A stretch of 64,000 nt of DNA from Castanea sativa (taxonomy: Eukaryota; Streptophyta; Magnoliopsida; Fagales; Fagaceae): positions 85,876,001 through 85,940,000 of the forward strand of contig NC_134013.1 in NCBI RefSeq assembly GCF_040712315.1, written 5' to 3'. A program made the translations under genes and the position numbers. Below, piece after piece: positions 24,510 to 33,322 of this stretch. The notes under the pieces are model-generated. The model searched no databases. It saw only the letters and a program-made list of their open reading frames with translations, and was not told the DNA's origin. Position 1 is the first letter of the stretch; each line of letters opens with the position of its first letter.

Positions 24510-27025
24510 AGCCCAAGCTAAGTCCTAAGGCTGTTGGAGGAGGATCTTCTTGAGAAGTACTAGTGCCACTCGGTCTTTCTCAACTCCGGCTCAAAGGAGT
24601 CATAACACCTTTCCTTTATCCTTGTCTTTGGTGGAAGGACGTTGGGTTCCACTATACGGTTCAAGTCCCTCTGCGCATCCACCCTCCTTCCTTTTCTTTA
24701 TTGGAACCGAAGGTTACGCTAGGATCGGGAATTTCTTTGTGGGACCATCGGAGGTAGGACGGGAAGAGTTGTCTCGGGGGTAGGAGTAGCGATAGAGCCT
24801 CTTCAATCTCTGTATTTCTAGGGGAAGCCAAACGTTCTCGGACTTCCTCAAATCCGAAGGCGGGAACTCTGCTACGTTTAAAGCTTCCCCCCGTACTTTT
24901 TGACGGTATTCGCGGCATCAGCCGCGAACTCCTCTGTCATTGCTCCTCGGTAGTGGCTACCCCTTCATCAAAACTTGCACCTTCGCAGCTTGAAGAGAGA
25001 GTTGGAAGGAGCTGGCTTCTTCTTTCATCGGCGCCAGCGCTTCTTCGGATCCAGGCACTCCTTTTGAGCTTGGGAGAGCTCTTCATCTCTGCATGAAGGA
25101 GCTTGCGCTGTCCTTCTATGCAGGTCTTCATTGTCTTCAAGTTTGACTCGACCCCGTTCTTCTCTCTCCTCGGCTCGCTACCTCAGAGGTCGGCTTTTCG
25201 TTCTCGGCAAAGGCGTGCCCAAGGACTTCTCGGTCTCCACCCTAATTTCGAGCTCGGCCACTGGCTACTTTAGAGCGTCTTCAATAAACTTTTCAGCTAC
25301 AAAGACCTCTGAATAGCACAGAAAAAAGCATGATGGAGTTAGGAATAACAAAAACTAATTTACTTATAAATATTGTTAAAAGGAGAAACACTTACCGAGT
25401 GCTAAGTCTCTTTTTAGAGAGAGGAATAGTTGTGGTTGGCCCGTCTTTTCCAAGGTCTCCATGTCCTTGGGCGGCGAAGAAGGCGTTCTAGGACCTCGGC
25501 CGAGGTGGTGGGCGTGGCCTTGTTGAGCTGCCCTTATGCGGACTCGACGGGGAGATAGGAGCGCCGTCCGGCCTTAGATCGGGGGACCAAGTGGCGGCGC
25601 TCGGTGCACTACGGCCTCGTCCACGATTTCCCCAAGTTCGGTGAACGGGCTCTACCCTTGCCTTTGTCCGGCTTCTGTGGGCCGGTGGGAGTTGTTGGCG
25701 TGGTTTCTTGGGGTCTTTAGTAATCGTCCCCTCATTATCTCCCTTCCTCTTCTTCTTGGGATCCTCGGCTGGTAGTTTTGGCTCGGCTAGAGAGGAGGAG
25801 GAGGTAAGGCTGGGGGAACTTGGGACGTCCTGTTTTCTTCTTCTGCTGACTTTGGCAGCCATTAGTGAGTGAAGACCCTCCATTCGTCCCATGCCTTCTA
25901 CGGATTCGTCCTCGGGAAGGGCAACTACAAACACTGCGATTCAGGAGGCCTCGGTGGCTTCTTCCTCCTCGTCGGAAAGTACCACCGGGCGGGTTTCCGC
26001 GAGGTCTCTCGGTGTCTTGAGATGGAATTGGTCTATCTCGTCGTCAAGAGTGTGTGAAGAAGACACCTCCTCTTTTGGAATGACGGTTGTTTGTGAGTGT
26101 ATGGCGAGGGGGTCTGCTATCGGCCGGTTGTACAAAATAGTGTCGGGAGCGTCAGGAGGTCACGGTCGTCCAAAAAATGGGGCCGAGCTACGTTTATCCT
26201 CTTCGTCTTCGGTCGCCGGCAATAATGGCGTCCTCTAATCTCTGAAAGTCTTTGGAAAGGGGTGTATCCTAGAATGAGATGAGCAGCCCGGAGTTGTAGG
26301 TGCACTAACGAATACCTCGGAGCGAAGTACTCGGTTTAGATCGGCAACGTTACGGTGACTTAGACGAGGACGCACGTGTTGCTTATCTGCAAAAAAGACA
26401 TCAAACAAACAAACTGGTCGGATTCACACAAATATTTAACGAATTTAAGTAAATACAAATACGCATTTAAATGTGTGTGTTAGGAGAAGTTGTGTTGTGG
26501 GGAGATTAATCCTATGGTGTCGCACCTGGATCCCCCCGGGCGATGGAGGCGCGCGTCGTGCCGGTTCCCGGACACGATCGGGTAGTCGTCGTCCTTCATG
26601 CCTTTGTTTGATTTGGGCGGACGGGGAGATTAGCCTAACGGTGCTAGACCGAGATTTCATATAATAGCCTACCTTAGAGAGTTTGTGGGACTCATATAGG
26701 AACACGACATCGTGCCATGTGAGGTTTAAACTCATCTGCTCGTTTAGAGCATCTACACTACCTAAAACTCTAAAAACATTTGGAAGGCATTGGTCGGGGC
26801 ACGGCCGGTGGTTGCGAAGATACTCCTCGTTACGGGTTTCATTGGTAGGGTCATCCCACCCTCTATGAAGGCTATCATAGGAATGATAACCTCTCCCTCT
26901 TTCCTAGAACCGGCCACGAGCATTGCGGGCCGGTATTCTAACCCTACGTCGGCAGGAATATGGTATTTGGCTCTAAAGCCTTCCATCCCGGCGGCGGTAT
27001 CAACTAGACACTTGAATCTTCCCAT
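24510..27025 (-). pseudogene. Element 1 antisense gene with introns (transposase_28-like)
   Basis: Read on the minus strand from ATG at 27023-27025. Exon 1 starts MGRFKCLVDTAAGMEGFRAKY and contains IPADVGLEY and FIEGGMTLPMKP. This recalls the 'putative gypsy type transposon' domain (PF04195) found in antisense ORFs of plant Tat elements. A frameshift near 26745 is followed by LTWHDVVFLYESHKL. Probable intron 26387-26525 (GTGCGA...TTTTTTGCAG) joins to KQHVRPRLSHRNVADLNRVL. Exon 2 has an acidic LSDEEEEATEAS segment, a basic KKKRKGD segment and ETLEKTGQPQLFLSLKRD. Intron 25309-25395 (GTAAGT...CTATTCAG) joins in frame to VFVAEKFIEDALK, then a coiled-coil-like region (VAELEIRVETEK, KTCIEGQRKLLHAEMKSS). 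The C-terminal end is near 24510; several indels and one TGA break it. Function unknown. Confidence 0.7.
25309..25395 (-). other. Intron in the element 1 antisense gene
   Basis: On the minus strand the donor is CTCG|GTAAGTG and the acceptor TGTGCTATTCAG|AGG. Removal keeps the frame open, giving LALE followed by VFVAEKFIEDALK. Left in, it gives a stop within a few codons. 87 bp, a usual plant intron size. Confidence 0.8.
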
Positions 27026-27520
27026 TACGGAGAGACGATAGACTAAACTTTAAAAGGGAGAGTGATTGTATTGGTAGCGAGGAGCGCTATGTCAGGAGAA
27101 AAGGTCAAGACTAGAGAGAGCAAGAACTTACAAGGTTGAAGGTACGGGTTTCCACGTTTTTTCGCGGTGAAGAATGATTGTTGTTGTTTTGATGGGATTG
27201 ATCCACGATGACTTAAATGAAGGCGCGGAGTTCCGAAGCGTCACGACGTGCGAAAAGGCGGCCTCGAAAATTATGTACGTAGCCTAAAATTTCGTGGAGT
27301 GAGGAGAAACGGATTGGATGCCCATCTCACTTGGTTGAGCGTGGGAGACAAAGAGTAACTTACGAGTAATAAATGCGCGCGTTTTCGAAAATGAAACCGC
27401 CAAGTGTCATCTTACGGGACGCGAAACGATTTCCACACGTGTCGTCACTTATAAAGTGTGTAGAAGCGGGTTCTCGTCGGATCAAAACCCTATTTTTCTC
27501 CTCGGATGTCGAAAATTAGA

Positions 27521-27535
27521 GTTTTGAGGGGCTAT
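27521..27535 (+). promoter_or_regulatory. Polypurine tract, element 1
   Basis: GTTTTGAGGGGCTAT directly precedes the TG of the 3' LTR, the place and composition expected for plus-strand priming. Confidence 0.6.
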
Positions 27536-28287
27536 TGTGTGGGGCAAAAGGATCTGGTGGGAATGTGGGCCTTTTGGGCCTTGTTAAAGAAGGCCGACCT
27601 GACCACGGGGTTAGAGATTGTTGGTGCTATGGGTCGGCCTATACGCAGAGGATCCTAGGATCCGGCCAGGGGATGGTTTCCCCTCGGGTGACATCGAAAG
27701 AACACCGAGACTTCATGGTAAAGATTAGGGAATGATACGGTCGAGACCAACGGTTAAAGGAGAGAACCCTTGAATGTCCTAGAAGCGCCGATGTTGGAAG
27801 AATATCAAAGGTAAAGGCTGCTACCTCCACATTAAAGACCTGCACCTACCACCACTGGCCGCATTAATGAGGAAGTGACACTTAAACGGTGGAAGGGAAA
27901 CTTCTAGTTGCTTGTTCAAAGGCACTAAGAAAAGAAATATCTAGGCTAAGGGAGGAATTGGGGGCGACACGTGGATAAAGTATTAAAAAGAGGAGTATTT
28001 AAGGAGGGACCGGGAACAGAAACAGGACGGAACTTTTTGTAACCTAAAAAGAAGAAGGAAAAAGAGAGAGATATAATATAAGAACAGCTTTCGGCTTACG
28101 TCCGAGGAGGTCTATTTACATTACTCCTTTTTGTCTCTAAGTACTTGGAATCTTTAGTTTGTCATTTCATCCCCATACACTTCTAACCTGGGTTTCAAGC
28201 CCACACTCTACAAATTCTTATTGTTTAAGGCTCATTGGGTCTGAGCCCATAACTATTCTTGGGTCCAGGTGCAATTGTGCACTTACA
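27536..28287 (+). repeat. Element 1 3' LTR
   Basis: 752 bp, the partner of 16881-17627, followed by the GAGCT target repeat. It keeps CAG or CTG at several places where the 5' LTR has CGG, CG or TG. Confidence 0.93.
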
Positions 28288-28292
28288 GAGCT

Positions 28293-30559
28293 GTTGTACT
28301 AAAGTAATTTAGACCAAAAATCTGTTTAGTAATTAATTGTTTTAGAATCTCTTTTAGATTGTGGTTGCCCTTATTGTAATTGCCACCCTAATATGGATGT
28401 GTCTATACAAGATTAAGAGAAATTATATAAAGAAATAACATGCAGATGATTATGAAAGAATAATCCATAAATAGTACGATGCAAGGAGTACATTAATATA
28501 TAATGGAAAAAAATAGAATAAATCCACCTAACACAAAGTGTTGATCATTGTCTCATCATGATCAAATCAAGACTAAATGATGTCCAATAGGTACAAATGA
28601 GATGTCATTGGAAAATTACAATGAAAATCTACATTTTGGTGGTTTCGGATCACTAAAATTCCATTCAAATAATTACTGTTGAGCACAAATTTGGTGTGTT
28701 CTTTGAAAATTGGATCCGACCTTATCCTAAATGGATGAATAAGGAAAATAAATTCCCCATATTTTTTTGGTGATTGTGAGAAAATTGAAATGAAACACTT
28801 ATTAAGGTTTACAATTTAGTGTGGGGAGTTATCTAACAATGATTACTATAAACTTCAATTGTTTCCAAACTCTTCAACTAGATAAGCCTTTATGAAACTT
28901 ATAAACATAAATGTAAATATAAAATAAAAATACATGTAATTAAACATATATAGACATCAAAATAAACATAAACATAAACATAAACTAATATATAAATAAA
29001 ATAAAATAAAAAAACTAACTATAAAATATTATGACTTATGAGTGAATAGATAATTGAGATTTTGTTTCAATTAAAGCAAATGGTTTATGTCCCACCCTAA
29101 TTTAATGGATTTAGTGGATAATGTGTATTTAAGATATATTTAAATAGGTAATAGATGGAATAAAACATAAATCAATGATCAAAAGCTAGAACCTCAACTA
29201 GGTTACTTGTTCAACCAACCTCTATGATCAACCAAGTTTAACTAGGATTGATTGAAGGTCAATTAATCTTAAAATTTTCAAAGAAATATAAAATTTCATG
29301 TTTCCGTGATAAAATACATGTTCCAAGAATTTTGACTGAGGTTTCTCTATTTGACCAAGATTTGATAGGAGCTTGACTAAGATTTGATAAAAAATTAGAC
29401 CGTCCAATCTGAATAAATTGATACTTGTTCCTACCATGTTGGCCATTAGTCAAGAGTTGCAACTTTGGAAACAATTGAGAGAGCACTAATTGGAGGACAT
29501 TTTTTAAAAAAAAAATTACTTGTGAGCTCATCAAACCAAGCACATACAATATTTGGAAAGAGATGTTTTCAAGGATGTTTATGAGCGTAATGGTTTCCAC
29601 CATGATTGGGGTTACATCAACCAACGTTGTTGGTGACCAGGTAAGTCAAATCATGGAGTCCATCAATACCATATTTTGGTCACCCTTTGTTTGTGTACAG
29701 AAATCGCAATTTGAAGCCAAAAACATTTAACACATATGCCACATACTTAAATTCATACTCCTACTAAAAGATGGTACCATTTTTACATGAATGAATTGTA
29801 ATACCCCGCATAGCTTTATTTGAGGTTATTATATATATAATTAATGGGCCATAAGTACTTTTGTTAGTAATTGCAGCCTACTACCCCACCAAGCTCACAT
29901 CTCTGATGCGTTAAATACAGGGTAGAAGAAGAGATAAATTAGGGTTTTCATAGGAAGTGTTTCATCACTAAGGAGGCTAAGAAGTGCATTTTTTCTTAGA
30001 GTATAAAACAAATACAATTGAAGAGGCAACCAATTGTTCTAGGTATGATTTTCTCACTGTTAGAACCAAAGAATTAAAAGGTTATAATTTTATAATGGAA
30101 ACGTTAGTGGTGTGTAAATTGTTAAAAGGGATATTTCCTAGAATATGATTTACACTATTAAGTTAGTTGCCTACGGTTTGTATTCAAGAACAAACTAATG
30201 GCTTTAAATCTCAATTCATGTAGATGGCTTTTACGTTTTCATTGGGATAGATATATTAAATCCAAAGCTTGCCACATTGTGTATTCTAGAACAAAGGTTA
30301 TATATATAAGTGTTATTCATTTAAAGATCTGATTGTAATACTCCTAAGTTTATGGTAGTTTGGTATTTAATATTGGTTACCCGTTGAAATTGAGCACCTT
30401 GGGTCTAACAAAGGATGATATATATGATGGTGAACTAAAAATTGTACTATCTCTAGTTCGTCCATAGTGTCGTCCAGAACCAAAAATGTTAACCCAGCAT
30501 AAGAAGGTTGTCCACCGTCAGAAGGTCGTCCATCAGGGAAGCACCTAGACAACCCCTCA
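28293..30559. other. Intergenic, AT-rich, possible LTR remnants
   Basis: No gene seen. Minus-strand frames at 29228-29624 have no motif. Two sequences resembling LTR starts of other plant gypsy elements are present: TGTAATACCCCGCATAG at about 29808 and TGTAATACTCCTAAG at about 30333. No partners were found, so they are weak candidates for solo or broken LTRs. Confidence 0.4.
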
Positions 30560-30975
30560 ACACTTAGAAATTTTCAGAATAAGTTTATATCCAAAAGCTT
30601 AAAACTCGGACCACATTCTATTATTACAAATTATGAACAAAATCCTCACTCATCGCCTTAACTTCCCACTAAGTTCTTAACTTCTAATAGCAGTTGTAAA
30701 AGATAAGTCTGAGCCTTCTAACTTCTATAGCAGTCGTAGAAGATAAGACTGAACCTTCTAACTTCTATAGCAATTGAGGAAGTTAAGTCTGAACCTTCCA
30801 ACTTCCATCAACGTTGAGGAAGTTACTAAACAAATAGCCGCTCCAAAACTCACTATAAAAGGACTCATCCCTATCAAATGAAGTTAAGTTTCCGCCACTC
30901 CTAAAAGTTGGAATTCTTGAGTTCTAGAGAGAAAAACTAACTTAAGCATCAAATAGAGATAACAAGAAGACAAGT
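30560..30975 (+). mobile_element. Probable LTR or leader remnant of a gypsy element
   Basis: A tandem block at 30679-30830 (unit about 40 bp, starts at 30679, 30720, 30760, 30800) is followed by a TATA-like ACTATAAAAGG near 30852 and then directly by gag/protease coding sequence at 30976. This layout fits an LTR promoter region joined by deletion to the middle of gag. Confidence 0.5.
30679..30830 (+). repeat. Short tandem repeat, ~40-bp unit, 4 copies
   Basis: Each unit begins AACTTCTATAGCA or a close variant and includes AAGTCTGAACCTTC. The fourth unit is degenerate. Confidence 0.8.
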
Positions 30976-31890
30976 TTGTCTTCAGGACGAAGTCAGCATT
31001 ACATGCCTTCGAATATTTCGCTTGACCAAGTGCTTATGCAGATCAAGGATGACCCATCCTTGAAGTGGCCAGAGAAGATGAAGGGGGATCCTAATAAGCG
31101 CAATAAGAACAAGTATTGTCACTTCCATAGAGATCATGGGCACGACAAGGACGAATGCTATGATTTGAAGCAGCAAATTAAAAATCTCATCAGACAAGGA
31201 AAGTTGAGAAATTTCCTTGGACGAGATCACAAGGACAAGAAGTTTAAAGGAAAGGTAGAAGAGCCATCACGACCCCCACTTGGGGAAATAAGAGTTATTG
31301 TAGGAGGAACTTCAGCAGAGCAATCTTCCGAGTCAAGGAAGACCAACTTGAAAATGGTGCAGAACGTCCAACTCTCTGGACGACTTCCGAGGACGAAGGG
31401 GGCAAACAAGCAAGCCATTACTTTCACAGACGAAGATGTTGTAAGGGTCCATCATCTGCATGACAATGCAATCGTTATCACTTTGCTCATTACGAATTAC
31501 ACAACTAGAAGGGTGTTGGTAGATAATGGGAGTTCAACAGATATACTATATTACCCCGCCTTCTAGTAGATAAGGCTTAGACAAGATCAATTTCATCTAG
31601 TAAATTCGCCCTTAGTAGGATTTGGAGGAATGAAAGTACAACCAGTGAGCATTATTACTCTACCTGTAGTGGTGGGAGCGTATCCACAACAGATAGTCAA
31701 GAAAGTAAATTTTCTCGTCGTGGATTGTTTGTCTTCTTACAATGTCATCATTCGATGACCAACTTTAAACAATTGGAAGGCAATGACATCTACCTACCAT
31801 TTATCTGTCAAATTTTCAACAGAGTATGAAATAGGACAAGTACAAAGAGATCAATTAACTATGGAGGGTGACTACCTTGAATTAGTGTAT
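30976..31890 (+). pseudogene. Gypsy gag zinc knuckle and protease remnant
   Basis: An open frame of 196 codons without its own ATG start, so it is a fragment. It shows LKWPEKMKGDP, the gag zinc-knuckle-like CHFHRDHGHDKDECYDLK (about residues 48-65), EIRVIVGG, and the protease active-site region RRVLVDNGSSTDILY (about residues 179-193). After a stop at 31567-31569, the protease continues as VGFGGMKVQPVSIITLPV and VNFLVVDCLSSYNVIIR to about 31855. RT and everything after it are absent; instead a truncated LTR of another element begins at about 31882. It is related to, but not the same family as, elements 1 and 2. Confidence 0.85.
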
Positions 31891-31894
31891 TAGC

Positions 31895-31897
<3 letters not shown>

Positions 31898-31946
<49 letters not shown>
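31898..31946. repeat. (CT)n microsatellite inside the LTR
   Basis: About 24 CT units in the truncated 5' LTR. The 3' LTR has a shorter interrupted CT tract at about 33103-33145, so the tract expanded after insertion. Confidence 0.95.
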
Positions 31947-31948
<2 letters not shown>

Positions 31949-32075
31949 GGAGGGTGACTACCTCAAATTAAGTCAATTTTCCTACAATTCTCATCATTCT
32001 CCCTATAATTCTTATCCATCCCCATTAGGAACCATCGGGTTCCTAACAATTGGTATCAGAGCCATCGATCTTAAT

Positions 32076-32861
32076 ATGGATGAATGTGACCGAAAAGAAC
32101 TTTGGAAAGAATTACGGCAAATGGTGAAAAAAGTTTCAGAGGATGTCAAGACTTTGTATAAATCTTACAATGCCGTTCTAGAGAAGGTCAAGACCTTGGC
32201 TAAGTCTAACGAGGACATGAATGAAGAGCTCTCGAGATTGCAAGAAGGTCTCGAGAACATGATGAAAGAGAAGTTACAATCTCTTGATTCAATGAAATTC
32301 GAAGAACAAATCAAGTTCCAAGAATCTACTATTGTTGTTGCAAGCCGAGATGTTGATTTTTGTGTCAAAGTGGATAATGATATACATGTATACGCTGCAC
32401 TTGAAGTTCAGTCTAAAGAACCAACAAAGAAGGTGATGATGATCTTCCAAGAACCAATTATTGATGCACCAATGGTGGCTTCCATTCAAGAGTCTATGAT
32501 TCAAGAATTGGAAACCCAAATGTCGGTGATCCAAGAATCCAAGATGCAAACGCCAACAATTTTAATGGTTCTAGAATCAAATGAGGTCTTAAGGATAAAA
32601 GAACACTCCAAGGTTCAAAGAACCAATGAGACCTTGAAGATTGAAGAACTGTTGAAGGCTCAAGAATTTGAGCAAAGTTTGAAGATCTACAAAGAAGAAA
32701 CCTTCATGCGCACGAGACTGCTTGTCAAAGAGAAATACAATGAATATGGTGATCAAAATGTCACTAAGGTATTGGTCTATTTGAAGATCTCCTTTGATGA
32801 AGATGCTATTTCACAACAACACCTTGTGGGCAAGGTGTTTTCAAGGGGAGGAAAATGTTAG
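32076..32861 (+). CDS. Coiled-coil protein of the non-autonomous LTR element (~261 aa)
   Basis: The frame is open upstream into the LTR, but the first ATG after the primer-binding site is at 32076 (MDECDRKELWKELRQMV), so I start there; the stop is TAG at 32859-32861, inside the first bases of the 3' LTR. Residues ~1-75 are heptad-rich and charged (KKVSEDVKTLYKSY, LEKVKTLAKSNEDMNEELS, LEENMMKEK-like), strongly coiled-coil in character. The middle holds diverged internal repeats around PI-DAPMVASIQES-, -ETQMSVIQES and -ESNEVLRIKEHSK. The end, FSRGGKC, comes from the purine tract. No enzymatic motif and no zinc knuckle. It could be a degenerate gag-like structural protein. Its open frame over 260 codons in a small element suggests constraint or recent origin. 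Confidence 0.6.
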   Translation: MDECDRKELWKELRQMVKKVSEDVKTLYKSYNAVLEKVKTLAKSNEDMNEELSRLQEGLENMMKEKLQSLDSMKFEEQIKFQESTIVVASRDVDFCVKVDNDIHVYAALEVQSKEPTKKVMMIFQEPIIDAPMVASIQESMIQELETQMSVIQESKMQTPTILMVLESNEVLRIKEHSKVQRTNETLKIEELLKAQEFEQSLKIYKEETFMRTRLLVKEKYNEYGDQNVTKVLVYLKISFDEDAISQQHLVGKVFSRGGKC

Positions 32862-33096
32862 GAATGCTAAAAGTATATAGATAATAATTGTTGTATTGAG
32901 ATTAGTTAGTTATAATTCCAAACATGTTAATCACATTTAGCACATGTTAGAATTATTAATGTACATGGAGAATAATAGAACCAATAGGATGAGGCCATAT
33001 GGGCCAATGAGATTAAAGATAGTCTCCTAAAAATCCATTATTGTAATTCAATATTAGATATCAATTGAAGAATAAATCAACTTCTTAGTGCATTAA

Positions 33097-33127
<31 letters not shown>

Positions 33128-33247
33128 TAATCTCTCTCTTTCTCTAAGGAGGGTAACTACCTCGAATTAAGTCAATTTTCCTAAAATTCTCATCAATACC
33201 CCTATAATTCCTATCAATCCCCATTAGGAACCATCGGGTTCCTAACA
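32856..33247 (+). repeat. 3' LTR of the non-autonomous element
   Basis: Ends TGTTAGGAA...TTCCTAACA. Its last ~165 bases match 31882-32048 except for CT-tract length and a few substitutions. Confidence 0.88.
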
Positions 33248-33322
33248 AAGGTCATTTAATGAGGGTTGATAAAGAATCATGAACCTAGACCTTATTTTAG
33301 CTTTTGGGAAAATCGGTTGCAT

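Larger units (their letters stand above)
16876..28292 (+). mobile_element. Element 1: complete Ty3/gypsy Tat-type LTR retrotransposon with GAGCT target duplication
   Basis: The element proper spans 16881-28287, with near-identical LTRs of about 750 bp that begin TGTGTGG and end CTTACA. A perfect 5-bp direct repeat GAGCT flanks it (16876-16880 and 28288-28292). Order inside: primer-binding site, gag, aspartic protease, RT, RNase H, second RNase H, integrase, a ~151-bp tandem array, an antisense spliced gene, a purine-rich tract and the 3' LTR. A second RNase H domain and extra 3' sequence are hallmarks of the Tat lineage of plant Ty3/gypsy elements. Coding frames are broken by many small indels, clustered at CAG/CTG sites and also seen between the two LTRs; they may be partly sequencing artefacts. 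LTR similarity indicates a recent insertion. Confidence 0.95.
31882..33247 (+). mobile_element. Non-autonomous LTR element (5' LTR truncated)
   Basis: The 3' LTR (32856-33247, 392 bp) has perfect 9-bp inverted ends, TGTTAGGAA and TTCCTAACA. The 5' LTR is only its last ~167 bp (31882-32048). Right after it comes ATTGGTATCAGAGCC, a tRNA-Met primer-binding site (32049-32063). Before the 3' LTR lies the purine tract TCAAGGGGAGGAAAA (32841-32855). The 807-bp internal region encodes only a coiled-coil-like protein and no gag, protease or RT, so any movement would depend on an autonomous partner. Confidence 0.85.

Noticed and set aside
29228..29624. Minus-strand frame of 121 codons
   Set aside because: No recognisable domain and unusual hydrophobic, low-information composition; not enough to call a gene.
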